Part shown: piece by piece, positions 1 to 11,046 of the stretch | Position numbering within the stretch: position 1 is the first letter of the stretch | How the letters are laid out: every line of letters begins with the position of its first letter | Origin: Canna indica | Lineage: Eukaryota; Streptophyta; Magnoliopsida; Zingiberales; Cannaceae | Direction: 5' to 3' | DNA: 64,000 nt | Assembly: GCA_034359265.1 (NCBI GenBank) | Contig: CP136895.1 | Coordinates: 48,626,001-48,690,000, forward strand | Position numbers and translations under genes: made by a program | Notes under the pieces: generated by a model | Database searches by the model: none | Told to the model about the DNA's origin: nothing | The model's input: the letters and a program-made list of their open reading frames with translations, nothing else

Positions 1-1071
1 TATAATTATGCAAAAATTGAAGAGCTCAATACGTTTGATGAGGGGAGTGATGACAATTGTCATCCACCCAATACTAATATGGTTTTTCAAGCCCATAGTG
101 CCTCTAGTTATAGGAGCATAAAAAATCGGAAAAGGAAGGTGATTTGCCATGTGTGCAAAGAAAAATGGCATGTGAAGAAGAACTGCCCTACTATGAAGAA
201 CAAGGCAAAGAAGAGGTCGAATGCTTCCACATCCTCATTCCACTCAAGTGAAGCATCCTCTTGCCATGACTATGAAGCCATCTCAAAAGAATGTCTCATG
301 AATGATAACAATGAGGTACACTCCTCTCCTTCTAGTCATGTTAATAATAATGATAGTGTTAACTCATCTAGCTCTCATGATTTTGATGAATTGATGGATG
401 AGTATAAAAACATGTATACCTTGCTTTTGAAAAAGGATAAAGAAAACAAAAGGATTAGAAAGGAGAATTCTAGACTTAGTTCACACATGCATGCTCTAAA
501 ATTAGAAAATGAGAAATTAAAATCTAGCTCATTTGACTCTTGCCATGATACATCAAAACTTGAGCTTAAAGACTTAAAGCTTGAAAATGAAAATTTGAAA
601 AATGGTTTTAAAATTGAGAATTGGATTTTGAAAAATGAAAACTCAAGAATCCAAAAGGAAAATTATACGTTGAAATCTCAAATGCATGCTTTATATAAAT
701 CCATAGATGACTTGAAAAGTGAGGTTTTAGTATTGACTAAAAAGGTTAATGAATTTACTAAAATTCCATCCTTTAAGACTTCTAGAAAGAGAAATGATAC
801 ATTGAATATTCATGCTTCTCATACTTACCATGCTAAGTATTCAACATCTAGACCTCATGTTCACAAGAATGATAAAAACAAGAAGTTTCATGGACATTGT
901 TCTTGTTGTGGTACATATGGCCATGCAATCTATGATTGTGCATTTAAGAAGAATTCAAGTGTTGCTAGGACACTTTGGATACCTAGGTCAACTAACCCCC
1001 AAGGACCCAAAGCTATTTGGGTACCAAAGGTTTCTTGTTCTCTTGTAGGAGGAGCTACCACACAAGGGTAA
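1..1071 (+). CDS. Gag-like protein of element A (5' end outside window)
   Basis: The frame is open from base 1; the ATG at 79 is internal, not the true start. The protein carries a CX2CX4HX4C zinc knuckle (CHVCKEKWHVKKNC, near nt 148-190), a Ser/Asn-rich linker, a long Lys/Asn/Glu-rich coiled-coil-like region (about nt 400-760), then a second CX2CX4HX4C knuckle (CSCCGTYGHAIYDC, near nt 898-940) close to the C terminus. This matches Copia-type gag (UBN2 family) with an added C-terminal half. The family role is packaging element RNA in cytoplasmic particles. No pol follows. Unlike the copy in element C, this frame is uninterrupted in the part seen. The two-knuckle layout around a coiled coil is unusual for Copia gag; function beyond nucleocapsid is unknown. 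Confidence 0.8.
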   Translation, partial: YNYAKIEELNTFDEGSDDNCHPPNTNMVFQAHSASSYRSIKNRKRKVICHVCKEKWHVKKNCPTMKNKAKKRSNASTSSFHSSEASSCHDYEAISKECLMNDNNEVHSSPSSHVNNNDSVNSSSSHDFDELMDEYKNMYTLLLKKDKENKRIRKENSRLSSHMHALKLENEKLKSSSFDSCHDTSKLELKDLKLENENLKNGFKIENWILKNENSRIQKENYTLKSQMHALYKSIDDLKSEVLVLTKKVNEFTKIPSFKTSRKRNDTLNIHASHTYHAKYSTSRPHVHKNDKNKKFHGHCSCCGTYGHAIYDCAFKKNSSVARTLWIPRSTNPQGPKAIWVPKVSCSLVGGATTQG

Positions 1072-3541
1072 AGAGAAGTGAAGAGTTGAAGTTGACCATG
1101 GACTTAAATGAAGTATCATTCCTTGGTTGCAACTTCAAACCATCATGATGTCATAGGTATGGAAATTGGCATCTATGTATATTTTGGTATCATCTCCTAT
1201 ATTCTCTTGCTTAAATCATAGTTGGAGTTTGGTATATTCTTAATAGTAGAAGATTTTCCGCTCTTGATAAGTTTCAAAAACATTTTTTGGTTTTTTGATT
1301 CCAGTCTCTTCGGAGACCTATGTAGCCTATAACGGGCTCATGCGACCTTGCGGTTCTAAATCGTAAGCTAATTGTGGCATTTCGGTTTTCAACCAATATG
1401 AAGGGTTGGAGATCATGTTTTCATTTATATTTTACTTGTAATTTCTTAAAATTCGTTTTGGTATCACTTGATTTTATTTAAAACGGATTTCAAACCATTT
1501 AGCAAAGTGAACTTTGATCATGATACTTGATGCCTCTCTTTACTTTTTGGTTGGGTTAGCTTGCTAAGTAGCTATATTTTCTCTAAAATATTAGTGTAGC
1601 TTACTTGCAAGTTATAAGTATTTTAGAAAGGCTAATAACTAGAAAGAAAAGGGTAAGTTTGGCAAATTATCATGAATAATGTATAAATTCGATTAATTCA
1701 AAATCTTTGTATTATACCTCAATGTTTAAGCTTAAATTATGTCTCTACACTCGTGATTAGAATTGCATGTTAAACCCTTGAATTCTCATGAGTATGTAGA
1801 ATTTTAGTACTTAGGCAAATTTCATTGAATGAAACTTGCTCTAGGTTGATACTTATTATTAGAGACCTTCTTTTAAGTCCAAACTAGTTAAACATATTTA
1901 GAGATCTTATTTTTCAAATATTTCATATTTTAAGATCTCTTGATTCATTTTGTTATCATGAATGATTTATTTGAAAATGAATTTATGCTATTTAGTGAAG
2001 TTGAATTTGGAAAATGATACTTGGTTTTTCACTTCGCTATTTAGTTTAATCGCTTGCATGTAGCTTTGGTTTCATTTTCTACTAATGAAGATTGTTTGCA
2101 AGCCATCGAAAAATTGAATGAAAGGCTATTCTAAGGAAAATAAAAAATGAAATGAAGTTTGGCTAAATTCACATAGATGAGGTATGTTTTTTTTGGTTAT
2201 TGCATATTTCTAGTCTAATACCTCAAATTTTCATGTTTGATTGATGTCTCTATACTCATGATTGAAATAACATGAAAAATGATTGAAATCTCATGAGTAG
2301 GAAAACTCTTAGTACTTCGGCAATTTTTCATTGAGTAAAATTGCCCTAGGTTAGAACTTGTCATTAGAGACTTCCTTTTTAAGTCCAAACTCATGAAACA
2401 TATTTAGATATACACATGACATGCTTCTAGGTGTCTAGAGTTGAAAATTCATGTGTAGATCATTAAAGTGATATGTAGATCATCTTAGGAGATTCAAAGT
2501 TGAAAAAGTTTGACCTAAGTCAATAATTTGACTTAGGAATCTCATTTTGAGTTCAAATTTCACAAACATGTTTAGATTTACTCATGTTAAGTGACCATGA
2601 GTTTAAATTTGAAAAACCATGAGTAAAGGTTAAAACTTGATACTTAGCAATTTCATGATACAATACTTGTTTTTGAATAAAATCATGCTAATGTAAAATT
2701 TTGACCAAATGACATTTTTTTCATCTCAAACTTAATATACATGTTTTAAATTATCATACTTTGGTATCTAGAAAGTTTGGATGAAATCTGAAAACGTTTG
2801 GAAAAAATGACTTATATTTATAAAATGCCACTAGAACTCAATAAATTTTAGAAAAATGCAAAAAAATAATTTTTATTAATTCTTGAATCTGCATATTCCT
2901 TGAAAAATCCAGTTTATGGCATGAAAATTTCAAAAATCTTGAGTATGCATGTGATTTGATTTGGAATTTTAAAATTGGATTTTGAAACTTTAAAGTATCG
3001 TTATTCGCAAGTGCTCATTTTTCGATACTTTGGATTTTCGTCGAAATCTTTGATCGAGACTTGAAGTATGATATTTCAAATTCACTTATGAAATGTTGTA
3101 CTCATTTGATGAGAAAAATCATTTCTAAAATGATTTTTGTCTACTTAATCGAAACATGAAAATATCTATACTTAAGCTTCTACATGATTTCTAGACTTGG
3201 AATTTATTTATTAGCTAATGATATCATGTATGACTTAGTCTCTTATTCGATGTCTTATTTTCATCCCTTGTGTTGGCTGGCTTTGATTTTCATGAAAAAT
3301 AATTTTAGAGTCTCAACTTTGACTAGATTGACTTTTCTTGCCCTTTTTGATTGATGTCAAAAGGGGAGAAAAATATAGGTAAAAGGGAAGAAAATATAGG
3401 AAAACCATGCATATAGATAGGGGGAGTTCTATTATATAGATATGCATGTTGATAGGGGGAGAAACCCCATGTTTGATATCCGCTATGCTTAATTTTAGAT
3501 ATTTTCTTAAGGATATTTGTCATCATCAAAAAGAAGGAGAT
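1072..3541 (+). other. AT-rich internal region of element A, no coding potential
   Basis: This is 2.5 kb of AT-rich sequence without a credible ORF. It contains loosely repeated phrases, such as variants of 'CTCATGAGTAGG', 'AAGTCCAAACTC' and 'CATGTTTAGAT', that recur along this stretch and again in element C (7821-11046), so both copies descend from one non-coding internal domain. The right end reads CATCAAAAAGAAGGAGAT, a polypurine tract directly before the LTR at 3542. In an autonomous Copia element this space would hold pol; no integrase or reverse transcriptase motif is visible on either strand. Confidence 0.7.
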
Positions 3542-4132
3542 TGTTGGCCTAAGGTTTTCTACCTTGGTCTTAATCTCAGTTTTGATGATAACAAACATGG
3601 AACTAATGTTTCATGGAGAATTACTTTTAGGTTCCATATCAATTAGCTCTCGATGTCCTCGATCAAAAATATCGAAGAAATCAGAAAATCAGAAGGACAT
3701 TGATCGACGCGTTCGGGTTTGTCGCCGAAATCTCTAGAAGTTCGACGTGTGCACCAAAGATGTCTTGGACGAGTCTAAAGAACACAAGGAAAGCTCTCCA
3801 AGTTGACGCACGTTGAAAGCCAGGACACGAAAATGAAGTGTGCAAGAAATATCACACAAGAAAATTGCCCTGCCCAGATTCGGTCGATTGATCGGTAGAC
3901 CGGTAGAAGAGGAAATCGGGCAGAAGGCAATTCGGTCGACTGGTCGATCGACCGAATGTGGCAAAAAATTGGCAGTAGCCAATTCGGTCGACCGAACGGT
4001 CAACCAAAGTGTGCCCAAAAGTGGTAGATTGCCTTCGGTCGGTCGATCGACGATCGACCGACAAGCAACCGAGCGTCGGCAACGGGCAAAAATATGCCCG
4101 TCGACGAGCCCTTTGTTTGGGGGTTATAAATA
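3542..4132 (+). repeat. Element A 3' LTR, first half (to the TATA box)
   Basis: Starts TGTTGG and matches the start of both LTRs of element C (TTTTGATGATAACAAACATG shared). Positions 3880-4075 carry repeated GGTCGACC/CGATCGACCG-type palindromes. The half ends with TTATAAATA (4124-4132), the promoter TATA box at the position seen in C's LTRs (5550 and 11731). That 9-mer is duplicated at 12924-12932 on the far side of the inserted element B. Confidence 0.85.
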
Positions 4133-4642
4133 GGGAAAATTGACAAATCTAACCCATACTTTGATGAAATTAACAAATCTAACTCACCTTTTAATTTGCG
4201 TCAATTATAACATGTACTAACAAATTTACATCAATTCTAACCTCCCATTTACCTGCTGTTAATCGTCCCGTTAATTGCTGACGTGGCCATCCTAGTCAGC
4301 AACTTAGTTTATATTTTTTTAACTTGAACTTGCCACGTCAGCCTATTCCAAAAGAATAAAAAATATATATAATCTAAGTTGATTTAAAAATTGACAAATC
4401 TAAACCATACTTTGACGAAATTAATCACAATTTAACCTGACTTTTAATTTGTATCAATTATAATCCGTACTTACGAATTTACATCAACTCTAACCTTCCA
4501 TCTACTTGCTGTTAATCGTCTCATTAGTTGTTAACGTGGCATCCTAATCAGCAACTTAGTTTATATTTTTTTAACCTGAACTTGCCACGTCAGCCTATTC
4601 CAAAAGAATATAAACAATATAAACTAAGTTGAATTTTTTTAA

Positions 4643-4793
4643 TCCGAACTTGCCACGTCAGCCTATTAGTGCATGCCCAGATCCACCAACACCATGACCA
4701 CCCCCAGCGGAAGTGCCCTGGCATACCGCTAGGGGTGGTCATGGTGGGGGTGGCTCTGGCCACGCACCAATAGGATGACGTGGCAAGTTCGGA
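4643..4793. repeat. Central hairpin of element B
   Basis: TCCGAACTTGCCACGTCA at 4643 is mirrored by TGACGTGGCAAGTTCGGA ending at 4793. Further in, ACCATGACCACCCCCAGCGG pairs with CCGCTAGGGGTGGTCATGGT with small bulges around a short loop near 4712-4725. The core is much richer in G+C than the flanking arms. A transcript of this part would fold into a long imperfect hairpin. Confidence 0.75.
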
Positions 4794-4874
4794 TAAAAAA
4801 AATTCAACTTAGTTTTTTTTTTTTATTCTTTTGAAATAACGTGACAAGTTCACGTTAAAAAAATATAAACTAAG

Positions 4875-6341
4875 TGTTGGCTTTAGGTTTTCAACCTTAG
4901 CCTTAATCTCGGTTTTGATGGTTTTGATGATAACAAACATGGGATTAATGATTTCATTGAGAATATGTTTTAGGTTTCATATCAATTAGCGTTCGATGTC
5001 CTCGATCGGAAAAATCGGAAATCGGAAGGACATTGATCATTGCGCTCGGGTTCGTTGCGGAAACTTCTCGAAGAGCGATGTGTGCACCAAAGACATAATG
5101 GACGGGCTCAAAGATCACTTGAAAGCTCTCTAAGTTGATGGTCATTGAAAGCCGGAACCCGGAAACGAAGCGCGGAAGAAATAGGCTAAAGAAATAAACT
5201 TCAGCCAAGGTTCGGTCGACCGGGTGGTCGACCGAATGAAGGTAAAAAGTAGCAGAGCTACTTCGGTCGACCGATGGAAGCCCAAAATGGGCAGTAGCTC
5301 GGGCGGTCAACCCGTCGGTCGATCGACCTGCTGATACCCGAAGGTGCAGATCGCGTCAGTCGACCGATGGGTCGATCGAAGATCGGGATCAATGTTTTTG
5401 CGTCTACGCGGTCGACCCGTCGGTCGACCGACCACAGAGTAAAGAGCAGCAGTCGAAGCAGCGGTTGAATAGTCGGTCGACTGACCATTCGACCGGCGGT
5501 CTGCAACGGATAGTTTTCTATCCGTTGAGCAGTCGTTTCTTCACGAGGGTATAAATACACCCTCATATACATCATTTAACTTCTTCCTTTATTCTTACAG
5601 AATTTATTGAGCCATTAAAAGGAAGATTTGAGCCTTCCAATGATAGATCAAGCGCGCTCTGCTATTTCCGCGAACACCTTCTCAAGCGCCATCTGCTGCC
5701 TCAACTCGGGAATTGAATTGAGCTCTATGACTCGGCGAGTTGGAGGATCCAAGGCTGTGAAAGGAGCTTGCAATAATTGGTTTTCTCTTTAAGCTTTTTC
5801 AATTGTAATTTTTACTATTTGTTTGAATATGTGTTTTTATTTGTGCGTGTGAAGACCAGGTGTTTGGTCTTGAGTGTATAAGTGGTTACCTGGTGTTAGG
5901 TGTAAAGCCACTTTTGTAAACTTAGTGTTTACTAGGATTAGCTTAGTTGTCCCTTAGGGTTGAGGTGGAAGAGGACTCTCGATAAGAAGGCGGTGACTTC
6001 CGGGTGTGGAAGTGCCTTAGGTCGAGAGTGCGTCTCTTCGGTGAAAAGTCCTCGTGTGTAAGGGAAACGTAAATTAATCTAGTAAAACTAGTTTAGAAAT
6101 CCTAAGCGGGGTGCTTAGGTAGTTGAGTAGGCATTGGGGCCGAACCATTATAAATTACCCATGTTAGCATTGCTTTATTGTTTGTTTTAATTGCTTTATC
6201 ATTTATTGCTTCCGCATCTAATCGTCAAATTGCAAATCGCCTAAACTAATCAAGAAACGATTAAATTGGAATTTAGGCTAATTGAATTAGTAAACACCCT
6301 ATTCAACCCCCCCCCCCTCTAGTGTCGCCATTTCGCCCACA
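4875..6341 (+). repeat. Element C 5' LTR
   Basis: 1467 bp, TG...CA ends. It carries a cluster of GGTCGACC-type palindromes (about 5210-5500), a TATA box TATAAATA at 5550-5557 and a poly-C run (6307-6317) close to the 3' end. Compared with the 3' LTR it has an extra 21 bp near 5921-5945, bounded by CTTAG direct repeats, plus scattered substitutions, so the two LTRs have diverged since insertion. Confidence 0.92.
5550..5557 (+). promoter_or_regulatory. LTR promoter TATA box (element C 5' LTR)
   Basis: TATAAATA followed by CACCCTCATATACATC, conserved at 11731-11738 in the 3' LTR and equivalent to the TATAAATA of element A into which element B inserted. It lies just downstream of the GGTCGACC cluster, so transcription would start shortly after and define the R region. 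Inference from motif and position. Confidence 0.65.
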
Positions 6342-6343
6342 TT

Positions 6344-6355
6344 TGGTATCAGAGC
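6344..6355 (+). promoter_or_regulatory. Primer-binding site for initiator tRNA-Met
   Basis: TGGTATCAGAGC begins 2 nt after the 5' LTR. It is the standard plant Copia primer-binding site, complementary to the 3' end of initiator methionine tRNA, where reverse transcription starts. Confidence 0.9.
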
Positions 6356-6367
6356 GGATAGTAAATT

Positions 6368-7820
6368 GTGATTTCACCATCCTCTACAATTCGTCTCGAT
6401 CTAGAAATGACTCTAGAGAGTGTAGCGTCTTCACCCCCTAGGTTCGATGAATCAAACTTTGGTCTATGGAAATCTAGGGTGTACACATTTCTAAAGACTC
6501 AAGGTTTAGGTGTATTCAACATGGTAAAGATAAAATATGTAGAACCTAAAGAAAAAATGGATGCATGGACACAAGAACAAATTAATAGGTTTGAACTAAA
6601 TGCTAAGGCAACAAATTGCTTATATTGTTCCTTAGAAAATAACATTTTTGAAAAAGTCATACATTGCACTTCGGCTTTCGATATTTGGGCAACTCTAAAC
6701 ATGCTATATGACTATGCCAAGACTGAAGAGATTACTACTTTTGATGAAGGTGGTGATGACAATGGTCACTCACTTACTACTAATCTCAATTTTGATGCTC
6801 ATAGTGCTTCCAGTCAAAGAAGCAAATCTAAAAGCCGGAAGAGAAAGGTAATTTGCCACTTGTGCCAAGAGAAAGGGCATGTAAGGAAGAATTGCCCTAC
6901 CATGAAGAACAAGGCAAAGAGGAGGTCAAATGCTTCCACATCATCCTACTCAAGTGAAGCATCCTCTCTTCGTGACTATGAAGTCATCTCAAAAGAATGC
7001 CTCATGAATGATAACAATGAGGTACAATCTTCCACTTCTAGTCATGTTAAAAATCTTGATAGTGCGTGATAGTGATGATAATAGCTCTAATTCTTTAGGA
7101 ATGTCTTATGATGAGCTATTAGAAGAATCTAAGAAGATGTATGCCATGCTCATGAAATCAAATAAGTAAAATAGAAAAATCAAGAAAGAAAACTTGAAGC
7201 TTGTCAATCATGTGCATGAGTTGAAGAGTGAAAATGAAAAATTGAAAACTAGCATGATTGATCCATGCCATGATACATTAACTCTAGAAGTTAATGATTT
7301 GAAACATAAAAATGAAACTTTAAAAAATGAAAATAGCATGTTAAAAACTCAAATGCATGTTATTCAAAGATTAATGAATGATTTGAAAAGTGAGATTATT
7401 TTATTAAATAAGAAAGTAAATAATCTATCTAGCAATTCATCTTCTAAGAATTCTAGAATTACAAATGTCTCTTTCAAGAATGCTTATGCTCATCATGCTT
7501 CTCATATCAAGCATTCTAACATCAAACATCATGCTCAAAAGAAAAATGTTTCGCATAAGAATGCTTACTCTCTTCATAGCTCACATATTAAGCATTCTAG
7601 TGATAAATCACATGTTCATAGGGAAAATAAAAAGTTTCATGGACATTGTTTTTGTTGTGGTGTATTTGGGCATGCTATATATGATTGTGCATTCAAAATA
7701 AACTCAAGTGTTGTGAAGACACTTTGGGTACCTAAGCCCACTAACCCCCTAGGACCCAAAGCCATTTGGATACCAAAAGTCTCATCTTCTCATGTAGGGG
7801 GGGCTACCACACAAGGGTGA
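6368..7820 (+). pseudogene. Broken gag gene of element C
   Basis: A Copia-type gag begins at ATG 6368 or, more likely, the in-frame ATG 6407, 30-60 nt after the primer-binding site. The N-terminal part has FDESNFGLWKSRV, typical of the DUF4219/UBN2 gag family, but the UBN2 region looks shortened before the first zinc knuckle (CHLCQEKGHVRKNC, about nt 6857-6898). The frame is lost by a frameshift and stop at about 7069, and a further TAA follows near 7167. The rest stays open from 7194 to 7820, with a Lys/Asn/Glu-rich coiled-coil-like region and a second knuckle (CFCCGVFGHAIYDC). It is homologous to the gag of element A across both parts. As read it cannot give a full-length protein. Confidence 0.8.
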
Positions 7821-10800
7821 GATGAAGGTGGTTGATTGAAGTTGCTTGAGGATTCAAAGAGTGAACCATTTCAAAGTTGCAACTTCGAGTCATCTAGATG
7901 CCTATTGTAAAGTTGGCATCAAAAGCATTTTGGTATCATCTCCTTACTTTAGCTTGTTTTATTTTAGTTGGAGACTATGATACATGTCTAATTTGAGTTG
8001 TTTTCCCCGCTCTTGTAAAAGAGTTCTTTGGAAAATGATTTTTGAGTTTTTGATCTTCGCTCTCTTCGGAGACCCCGGTGACCTGTAATGGGCCTAAGCG
8101 ACCTTGTGATTCTAAATCATAGGCACATTGTGGTCTTTCGATTTTCAACCAATAGGAAGGATTGGAGATCTTATGTTTCAAAATTTTATATTTTGAGATC
8201 TCTTGATTCATTTTGTTATCATGAATAATTTCTTTGAAAATGAATCCATGCTATTTAGTGAAGTTGAAGTTGATAAATGATACTTGGTTTTTCTCTTCAC
8301 TATTTAGTTTAATAGCTTGCATGTAGATTTGATTTCATTTTCTATTTATAAAGTATACTTGCAAATTATGATAAAATGGAAGGCTAATTTGAATGAAAAA
8401 ATTAGTTTGGCTAAATTATCATGAATAGGGTATAACTTTGATAAATTCAAAATCTTAGTGTTATACCTCAATGTTTAAGCTTAAACGATGTCTCTATACT
8501 CATGATTAGATTTGCATATTAACACACTTGAATTCTCATGAGTAGGTAGAATATTAGCACTTAGACAAATTTCATCAAATAAAACTTGCTCTAGGTTGAT
8601 ACTTGCTACTAAAGACATTTCTTTAAGACCAAACTAGTTAAACTTGTCTAGGGACCTTATGCCTCAAATGGTTCACATCTTGATCCCTTAGATTCATTAT
8701 GATATCATGTAAATGTTTCTTTAAATGAATCTCTTCTATCTGGCATAGGTTAAAGCGTTTAATGAAACTTTGCATTAAACCTTGCTATTTAGTTTGTTAG
8801 CTTGCTAGTAGTCATAATTATTTCATTATGATACTAATGATGTCTACTTGCAAGTTGTGAATGTAAACGAAGGATATGCTATCTAAAAAGAAAATGAAAA
8901 AGGAAATGAAAAGTTGGGTAAATTTTTAAGAAAAATGTATGAATTTAATTTTGCAAAAACCTTAGTATAGTAATTGAATATTCATGCTTAAATGATTTCT
9001 CTATGCTCATGATTGATTATGCATGATAGATATATGAATTTTCATGAATAGGAAAATATTTTGATAACTTAGGCAATCTCATAATATCTTGATTCAATGA
9101 AACTTGCTCTAGGTTAAAACTCATTTTAGATACTTCATTTTAAGTTAAAAATGAAATGAACATGTTTAGATACACATATCACATAAGTCTAGGTATCTAA
9201 AATTGAAAAATCATGTCTAGATGAACAATGTGATATCTATATCACTTTAGGGGACTTAAACTTGAAAAAGTTTGACCCAAGTCAATAAATTGACTTGGAG
9301 ACTTGATTTTAAGTCCAAAACTTCATAAACATGTTTAGGAATAGGTATAACATGTTTCCAAGCACTTAGAATAGAAAATTCATATGGATATGGATAAAAT
9401 AACAATAGAGGTTAAATTCATGATTACCTCTTTTGAACCTAGTTGACCCAAGTCAACAAGTTGACTTAAAGGTCTCATTCTCAATACATATTTGTGGAAC
9501 ATGTTTAGATTTACTCATGTTAGGTATCCATAGATTTAATTTTGAAAAATCATGAGTAAATGTTAAGATTAAAACTTAGCAAGTTTCATAAAAACTAGTT
9601 TAGTTTTGAATGAAACCATGCTAGGTTGATATCTTGACTTAAGGACATAATTTTCATTTCAAACTTGACATATACTCTTTGCATGACCATCAAGTTGTGT
9701 CATAAAAGTTTGAATGAAAATTGAACAAGTTGTAAGAATAACTGAAAATTACAAAAATACCATTGCAACCTACATTTGGTATAAATTTCAGTTATTTCTA
9801 GAAAAATATAGAAAAGTAATTTTGAGATGATTCTTAAAGCTGCACATTCTCTGAAAAATCTAGTCTTATCAGTAAAAATTTCAAAATGTTTCATCAAGAA
9901 TTTGATTTAAAATGGAATTTTGAAGTTGGATTTCAAAACACAAAGTATCATCATTCTTGAAACACTAATCTTTCCAATACTTTGATCTTTCTTCAAAAAC
10001 TTCAAATGAAAACTCATATATACCAATTGGATTTCATTTCTAATATCATTCATACAATTTCTTGAGTAAAATCATTTCTAGGAATGATTTTGATATCTTG
10101 AATGATACCTAAAAATAAGCTTTTGATTAAAATCAATATAGAATGAAAAATAGTCTTTGAAAATTCTTTTGAGTTCAAACTTTATTCATGTATTTCAAGT
10201 GACCATTCAATATTTGGTATCAAAAATTCTCATCCAAAAATAGGTACCAAAGTTTCTCATCAAAAATATGATTTTGTATAGATTTAAAAGTTTGATTTTT
10301 TTTTGAAAACTTGAAGCATAGGTTGACCTAAGTCAACAAAGTGAATCATAAATTTTATCTTAAGCCCAAACTTGATTCATGGACTTAGATTTTCTCATGT
10401 TTAATGTCTAGACTTAGCATTTTTGTTCTCATGCTTATTTCAAATGAAAACATGCTAAGTTCATATTTGGATTAAATAACATTAGTTTCATTTCAAACTT
10501 GATATATATGAGTTAAATAATCATATCGTGGTATTTTGAAAGTTTGAATGAAATCTAAAAATATCATGAAAAAGGTATGAATACATTCATAATTGAGTGC
10601 ATACATGATTGAGTTTTGATTTGTATCTATCATTTTTTTATCATGTATGATTTAAGTTTCATATTAAATATTTGTTTTTCCATCCCTTTGGTTGAGATCT
10701 TCATGTTTCATAAAAAATCTTTAGAGTCTCAACTTTATGAAAAATTATTTGTTCTTCATCCCTTTGACTAGATTGTCCTTTCTTGCCCTTTTTGATTGAT

Positions 10801-11032
10801 GTCAAAAGGGGAAGAAGAGTATAGGTTTAAAGGGGGAGAAATATGGAGAAGAGTATAGGTATATTTGGGGAGAAAATTATAAGTAAACGGGAGGAAAATA
10901 TAGGAAATACATGCATATAGATAGGGGGAGTTTAATTATATAAATATGCATGTTGATAGGGGGAGAAATCCCTTAGTTGATATCCTTGTGCTTTAATGAT
11001 TATATATTTTCTTAAGGATGTTTGTCATCATC
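7821..11032 (+). other. AT-rich internal region of element C, no coding potential
   Basis: 3.2 kb of AT-rich DNA equivalent to 1072-3541 of element A but longer, with degenerate recurring phrases such as 'CATGTTTAGATACACATATC', 'GACCCAAGTCAA' and 'TTGACTTAGG'. No pol-type protein is visible in any frame. Near its end GGGGGAGAAA-type purine runs recur (about 10800-10970). Confidence 0.7.
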
Positions 11033-11046
11033 AAAAAGGGGGAGAT
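11033..11046 (+). promoter_or_regulatory. Polypurine tract of element C
   Basis: AAAAAGGGGGAGAT directly abuts the 3' LTR at 11047, the usual place for the purine-rich primer of plus-strand DNA synthesis. Element A has the equivalent at 3526-3541. Confidence 0.8.

Noticed and set aside
3734..4133. Overlapping ORFs on both strands in the GGTCGACC-rich LTR region, and their equivalents in the other LTRs
   Set aside because: The frames remain open because of palindromic GC-rich repeats; they lie in LTR promoter sequence and are not conserved as proteins between LTR copies.
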